DNA from: Membranipora membranacea
Lineage: Eukaryota; Bryozoa; Gymnolaemata; Cheilostomatida; Membraniporidae
Reading direction: 5' to 3'
Length of the DNA stretch: 64,000 nucleotides
Assembly: GCA_914767715.1 (NCBI GenBank)
Contig: OU612069.1
Span: forward strand, 14,939,387-15,003,386
Below are positions 59,101 through 64,000 of the stretch, one piece after another; positions within the stretch are counted from its first letter, which is position 1, and every line of letters begins with the position of its first letter. The notes beneath the pieces are model-generated. The model searched no databases. It was not told the origin of the DNA and worked only from the letters and a program-made list of their open reading frames with translations. The position numbers and the translations under genes are program-made.

Positions 59101-62100
59101 GTCCACATACATTGCTCCAAAATGGTCAACGCCAACACATTTTGGAAACAGTTTAAGCTGAACAATGGTTATTTTTCTTACTAAACTCACATTTTCTCAA
59201 ATATCCTGATACTACAGTTCCTATCTAGGGTAGCAGAGTTTCCCAAGCTAAAAGAAAGTTCAAAAATGTTTAATGGCTTCAACCTGTCACCTTTTGGCTA
59301 CCGTTATGTAAGTGACAGAGCAAAATGTTGAATCATCATTTCCATCAAATTTATGCTGGCGCATGTCCAAAATGATAATAATGACCTCCCCAGGAATTTC
59401 CATAAAACAGATTGGTTGCAAAACAATCAGCTGATGTTTGATGCCCTGGTGAAGAAGAATTTCACAACCGATGGGAAAACTATGTGATATATTACCATGC
59501 TGTTCTTGGCAAGGACTAAACATTTAACAAAGATACTCGATACTTGATTGAGCCATTTATTTAACTTCCCAAAATAGATGTCGGTTCGGATGTAAGTTCA
59601 CCCGAATTTCACAGCCATTGGGAAACCATGTAATAAACAACCATTCTGTTCTTGGCAAGACCTAAAAATTTAACCAAAGATACTTAACACTTGATTTAGT
59701 CATTTATTTAACCTCACAAGATAGAAATCGTTTTGGATCAAGATCCATTTCCTGTTTAATGTAAAGTAAGAACCATAACCTTCAAAAGACCTTGTCTTAT
59801 CAAAATTACAGGCATCTTATAAATTGTATAATATGACGACTGAAAGTTTTATAACTTGCTCAAATATTTCGTTGCAGGATAAGAATGTCATGAAGTTCCA
59901 TGCACATTGGCAGGGAAGGTTTAATGAGAGAGTTCACGGGGTAATAAAACTCTACATCGCATCCGATAAATGCAGATGGCTAAAGGAGGCGCAGGCTATG
60001 ATCCCTCTCAAAAAGACTGAACACCCTAATATAGTAAAATATCTGTGGGTGAGCAGGGGAAAGTCTATACAGTTTCCAAGGGAGAAACTGAGCTCTGAAT
60101 ACAAAAGTCTACTGACTGATTCTGGTAACAGGTAAATATACTATAAATAAACCAAAATGTTTTGTCTGAAAACGCGATTAAAATTCCCAGAATGCACCTC
60201 GGGCCTGTTATTGACCTGATCTGACTGGAAATTCCAGAAATTTGCATTGTGGGATACTCAATGGCATGTCTCATTACTGCATATTCTCATTTATTATCAC
60301 TACAAACTTCCTGTTGGTTCTTTGACATCATTATTTTTGGTTATTACTGTATCTACAGGATGGTATGCATGCAGTATTACGAACATGGCTCTTTGCGAGA
60401 TCTACTGTTACACAACCAAAGCCTGATAACAGACACAACACTCAGATATGTATCTCTGGACATAGCATCAGCTTTAGTTCACCTACGGCAACTCCACATA
60501 GTCCACAACAAACTCACCTCAAAATCTGTGTTCATCAGATCAACACCAAAGGTATATATAAATATCGTATATGCCTACAATAATTCAGAATAATCTAGAT
60601 GGTCATTCAAACCTCAGCGCAGGGAGAATGGTGTGGATATATAGGGTGGATGTTTGTCCCTTTGATACCAATACCACACAAATCCAATTCACAAACCTCA
60701 TTAAAAACAACGATGCATTGTATGTGTTAGCCAATGACAAGCTGTGAATCTAAATAACCCATGCTGAGTACATTGTATTGAAGCCGGCCCTAAAGTGTAC
60801 TTACAAAGCCGCATGCAGCCTTGGCACTAGCAAAAAGTCACAAATTATCTTAACAATCACGTTTCCACCCTTACCAAATCAAAAAATAACACAAAGTTTA
60901 TTAGATTCGACAACTTAGAAACCTATACTGCATGTATGTTGGTAAATCCACCCTCTTCATGCAATGGTGTTTTGTTAGTGTTTGACTCAGGCTGCAATTA
61001 TTGTACCCCTGAAAATCAGTTCTATGCTTGAGGATAATGTCTATGACTAAAAAAGAACATAGAAACTAAGCAGGTTTTATTGTCTGTGATTGTAGAGCAG
61101 GATGGTGACAGCAGCCATTGGTAATTTTGAGGAGAGTGAGAGGGTAACTCTTGATCACCGATTGAATAATCAAGAGAAGATAACTACAGAATCTGACATC
61201 ACAGCTCAGCTAAATAACAAGTTTGCTACAGATATCCGGAGCTTTGCGCTGCTGATCCTAGAGTTAGTATCTGCATGGAACAAACATAATGGTATGTCAA
61301 ATTTTAAATACCCAATGGTTGATCTACCACTTGACGTCATTCCATCTTAATCCATCCAAAGTATTCATCACATAATATTGTATGATGTAGGAATTATTTT
61401 CAACGGTTGTGATTAAAAAATTGGCCTTTTATGGAACTCTAACTTGGCATCTTACAGACACTTGTTGCCTACTTGCTTTATATCTGCATTTCACCGTCAC
61501 ATAGCACAACCGTCATCTTAATTAGTTACTCTATATAGGCCTACTGTTGAATTTGAATTACCAGGCATATAGTATACTGATCTGTGGTCAAATGTACTGT
61601 AGGGCAGCCAATGAAGGTATATGAGGATATGAATACAACTCAAAGGTCCAAACAATCACCCTATTATCATCAAAGACCTCTACCTAACAGACCACCAAAC
61701 ATTAGGAAGTACCAGAAAAAGAGAAGGATATCTGGAGAGCAAATAAGGTATCACAGCGTCAACGCTGCTACCAAGCTATCAGTCCTGAAAACTTGTTAGA
61801 AGTTGCCCCGCCACGTCTCTAGGAAAGATAACTCCTAATTAGAAAAAACAATTTATGTATTAGTCATCAAGTGTCCTTGACTTGATTTGAATTGTGCAGG
61901 TATCACATATAAAAGCTTCTTTGCAGCCACATTTCATTTGTACATAACTGGCGAAGGACCCCATCAGCTGCGCATTTCATATATCTGTCAAACCCACTTG
62001 ATTTCTTGTGAGAAGTAACTTGTTAGAAAAACTTCTGAATGGCAGCTGAAGCAGATTTCATGCTGAGAATAAAATGAAAGTTTTATGTTATTATGTTTTG

Positions 62101-64000
62101 GCCTCGCCATGAAGGACACTCATAAGAATCTAGCATATATTTATCTTTTGACAGAAGCTTGTCTAGACCTCCGTCATCTTTTGACGAGATCAGTGAAGCC
62201 CCACAATCTCATCTCCACCACCATAGAACCCTACAAGGTGGTGAACAGGTGGCAATAGAACAGGATACTGACCTTGTAGAAGAATCAAAACAACAAGGAA
62301 TTGTCCCTCCGCATTTACTGTCACCTGAGTACTATAGGTATGTCAATCTTCGGTAAACTCTGTGTAAGGGTGGAGAGAAGAGAGCTGTTCGATGATTGTA
62401 TTTTTTCACCAAGATGACTTCAGCGCTTGCATAGCTTTGATCGATCTTGTTTGTCCCATGATCAATCTTCAATTATTGGTTGCTGATCGAAACCTGAATC
62501 CAGGAATATACTGATTATCCAACCTCATCCAGAGACTAACATGGGAGGATTTTCTATGTTTGTTGTTTGTTAAGTAATACCCATATATGTTGTTCCGATT
62601 AAAGAGTGTTTCAAAATGCAACCCAATCATTTGCAAGTTATTCTCAAAACTGAATCAACAATGCTTGAGCTACAAAGCTCCAGCAGTTGTATTATAGTTC
62701 AGGGTGCAAAGTTGTGAACTTTGCTACAAAGACTGGCCAGCTGTTGATGGCAATGGGTTAGGGTGTGGTTTGAGTACTAAAGACAAAACCACCTGCACTT
62801 TCGAGGGAAAAACAATCTCTCTGTTTTAATATTCAACTTCTAGCTTCATTGCTGAAACTTCTTTCAAATCAGATGCTTCAGATGAGCTTCCAATTAGCTG
62901 CCTGTTGGTACAGCCAATATGATAGCTCTGATCGGCTTGGTTGGGAGACCAAACGCAACCCAACCAGTCAGAGTCAGTCGCTTTGGTCTATCTGAAGTAT
63001 TTCATTTACATCTCCACACTCCCTTCAAACATGTTTTATGATTACAGGAGACAAACATCTGGAGGGAAGAGATTGTTGGGTAGACAGTTCAGTAACTCAA
63101 CGTGTAGTGTAGACTCAGGATACACTAAGAGCTTAGGATCGAGCGCTGCAGCTTATGCCTTTTATGATCTAAGGAGCAAAGGTAAGAGTCGCGACGTTTT
63201 TGTACCATGTGGTAGCTAGGGATATTGCTTCTGTGGTCTTATCTACTCATGTATCACTATAGTGCATTTCTGAATAGTCCCATGTGCTTGTGTTTGGTTT
63301 TGTTTTGATTAGCTGATGGGTTTTGGTTTGTTGTTGTGGTTCTGGAGTTATCTGGAGTTATCTGTTCACCCAACCTGATTAGATAACTCCAAATTGTTGG
63401 ACTGAATCCCAGGCTAACAATGCGGTGATCTTAATGACTACACAAACACTTTATCAAGTGTGGCAACATGTTAGGTTGTGAGTTAGACTTAATCTTTGAC
63501 TAACAAAATGTTATGAGCTCACTACCTGTCACACATATTATTGGTGAAGACTGCATTTCAATATATTGAAATCCTCACTACACAAATGTAACCTTGGTCT
63601 AATATTGAATCACATTCATTTCATTTCGTTAGCATATAGATGGATTAAGTCTTATCCTGTTTGCCTGCTTTGTGGAAGCTCCCCTTCCGCGAGTCACTCT
63701 GCAGGCATGGCTAGTGGTGGGGAAGCAACTCCAAATGCAGGCAAATGGACCAACTTGGCCTAGCAAATATATCATACCTGATAGAAAGTTTGATACTTTT
63801 TCAAACAAGCTTGACTTTTTTTCTAGGAGAAAATGTGGATACCAAAGCAAAGAAACATGTGCCTCCTTCCTCGTCAACATCAAATCGAAACCACATGGAG
63901 GACATGAACAATAACTCATTCGACAGTGAATTACATGTTATATCAATACATGAAGGGACAGAGTTGGTGACTAACTCAGGAGTCGTCTCCCCAACCATTG
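56188..64000 (+). CDS. seven-helix receptor fused to a pseudokinase (GPCR-kinase fusion), 3' end outside window
   Basis: Plus-strand exons 56188-56636, 57482-57680, 58558-58797 (or 58801), 59218-59307, 59878-60131, 60359-60551, 61096-61291, 61603-61747, 62155-62337, 63048-63181, 63827-beyond 64000; at least 752 codons. Helices 1-4 in exon 1 (TM1 with ALNILVLV; Cys75; TM3 ending YERERYSL, a class-A-like E/DRY), TM5 in exon 2 after WLSCVPLLF (Cys154, likely paired with Cys75; glycosylation site NGS 163-165), TM6-TM7 in exon 3. A kinase-like domain follows from about residue 300: VIKLYIA (beta-3 Lys, about 350), WLKEAQAM (alpha-C Glu), EHPNIVKYLW, YYEHGSLRDLL, VHNKLTSKS where HRDLKxxN should be, AIGNFEE where DFG should be, and DIRSFALLILELVS (alpha-F). 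No glycine-rich loop, and the C-lobe ends early in a polar Ser/His/Asn-rich tail. Best description: TKL/TK-like pseudokinase on a rhodopsin-like receptor, acting at a membrane. Confidence 0.85.
57757..57880. repeat. partial TTTGCCTGCATT-family MITE in receptor intron 2
   Basis: Left arm CAAGCTGGATTTGCCTGCTT and the TTGCTCCCCTTCA block match the family; the right arm has decayed. Confidence 0.55.
58804..58998. mobile_element. MITE family C, copy 2, at an exon-intron border
   Basis: Ends CTATACTATTGCATGTATAT and CGATCAGAGATACACATCC are inverted; same family as 51722-51895. It begins immediately after GTTGGTAA, so the donor of receptor exon 3 lies at or inside its left edge. Confidence 0.7.
62905..62990. 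repeat. diverged CCAATCAGAGCC-family MITE in receptor intron 9
   Basis: AGCCAATATGATAGCTCTG on the left and CCAACCAGTCAGAGTCAG on the right are inverted and resemble the MITE at 28343-28553. Confidence 0.5.
63205..63415. repeat. MITE with CTGAATCCCAGGCT end, receptor intron 10
   Basis: Right end TTGTTGGACTGAATCCCAGG plus CT, with internal words shared with 27693-27919; the left end is eroded. Confidence 0.6.
63648..63765. mobile_element. MITE, TTTGCCTGCATT family, receptor intron 10
   Basis: TTTGCCTGCTTTGTGGAAGC with CTCCCCTTCCG on the left and GAAGCAACTCCAAATGCAGG with CAAATGGACCAACTTGG on the right form inverted arms. It lies just upstream of the last visible receptor exon. Confidence 0.75.

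Noticed and set aside
1-64000. CRISPR arrays, operons, riboswitches or phage
   Set aside because: None seen; intron-containing animal genes rule out a bacterial reading of the window.

Overview
This is animal nuclear DNA. It is AT-rich, the genes are split by GT-AG introns of roughly 0.2-4 kb, and the intergenic and intronic space is full of LINEs, SINEs and inverted-repeat elements. The host genes are a TRPC-type cation channel, an F-type (fucolectin) lectin with a PAN-like region, a small secreted protein and a seven-helix receptor fused to a kinase-like domain. Together these suggest an invertebrate metazoan, possibly an early-branching one such as a sponge, cnidarian or placozoan. The fused receptor is the main hint, because GPCR-kinase fusions are known mostly from protists and non-bilaterian lineages. 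The species cannot be fixed from the sequence alone.

Layout. 1-4.7 kb: the 3' end of an unrecognised minus-strand gene, a tRNA-derived SINE and a dispersed repeat. 4.76-12.77 kb: a degenerate plus-strand LINE with ORF1 (J-domain motif, coiled coil, zinc knuckle), endonuclease and reverse transcriptase. It is interrupted by two DNA elements, one of 2315 bp with a 5-bp target duplication and one of 726 bp flanked by TTAA. 12.77-15.04 kb: a three-exon minus-strand lectin gene with an 883-bp hAT-type element in intron 1; its stop codon lies against the LINE. 15.2-22.4 kb: foldback element, tRNA-Ala(AGC), a decayed second LINE (minus), a minisatellite of about 17-bp units and a degenerate tandem repeat. 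22.4-45.25 kb: a TRPC channel gene on the minus strand (17 exons, all phases consistent, 1011 codons) followed by four further coding exons that fit as an alternative C-terminal tail. Its introns carry U2-snRNA-like SINEs, a tRNA SINE, several MITEs and a tandem segmental duplication. 48.09-50.88 kb: a three-exon gene for a 97-residue secreted protein (minus). 56.19-64.0 kb: a plus-strand gene of at least 11 exons encoding seven membrane segments followed by a pseudokinase domain and a long polar tail; it runs off the window.

How the genes may relate. TRPC channels are classically opened downstream of GPCR/phospholipase C signalling. The TRPC gene and the receptor-pseudokinase gene point away from each other, with the small secreted protein gene between them. 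That order could be coincidence or a signalling neighbourhood; nothing in the sequence proves a functional link.

Method. Exons were called by reading both strands for coding sequence bounded by GT/AG with matching phase; lengths were checked by arithmetic. Domain names rest on motif recognition, not on a database search.
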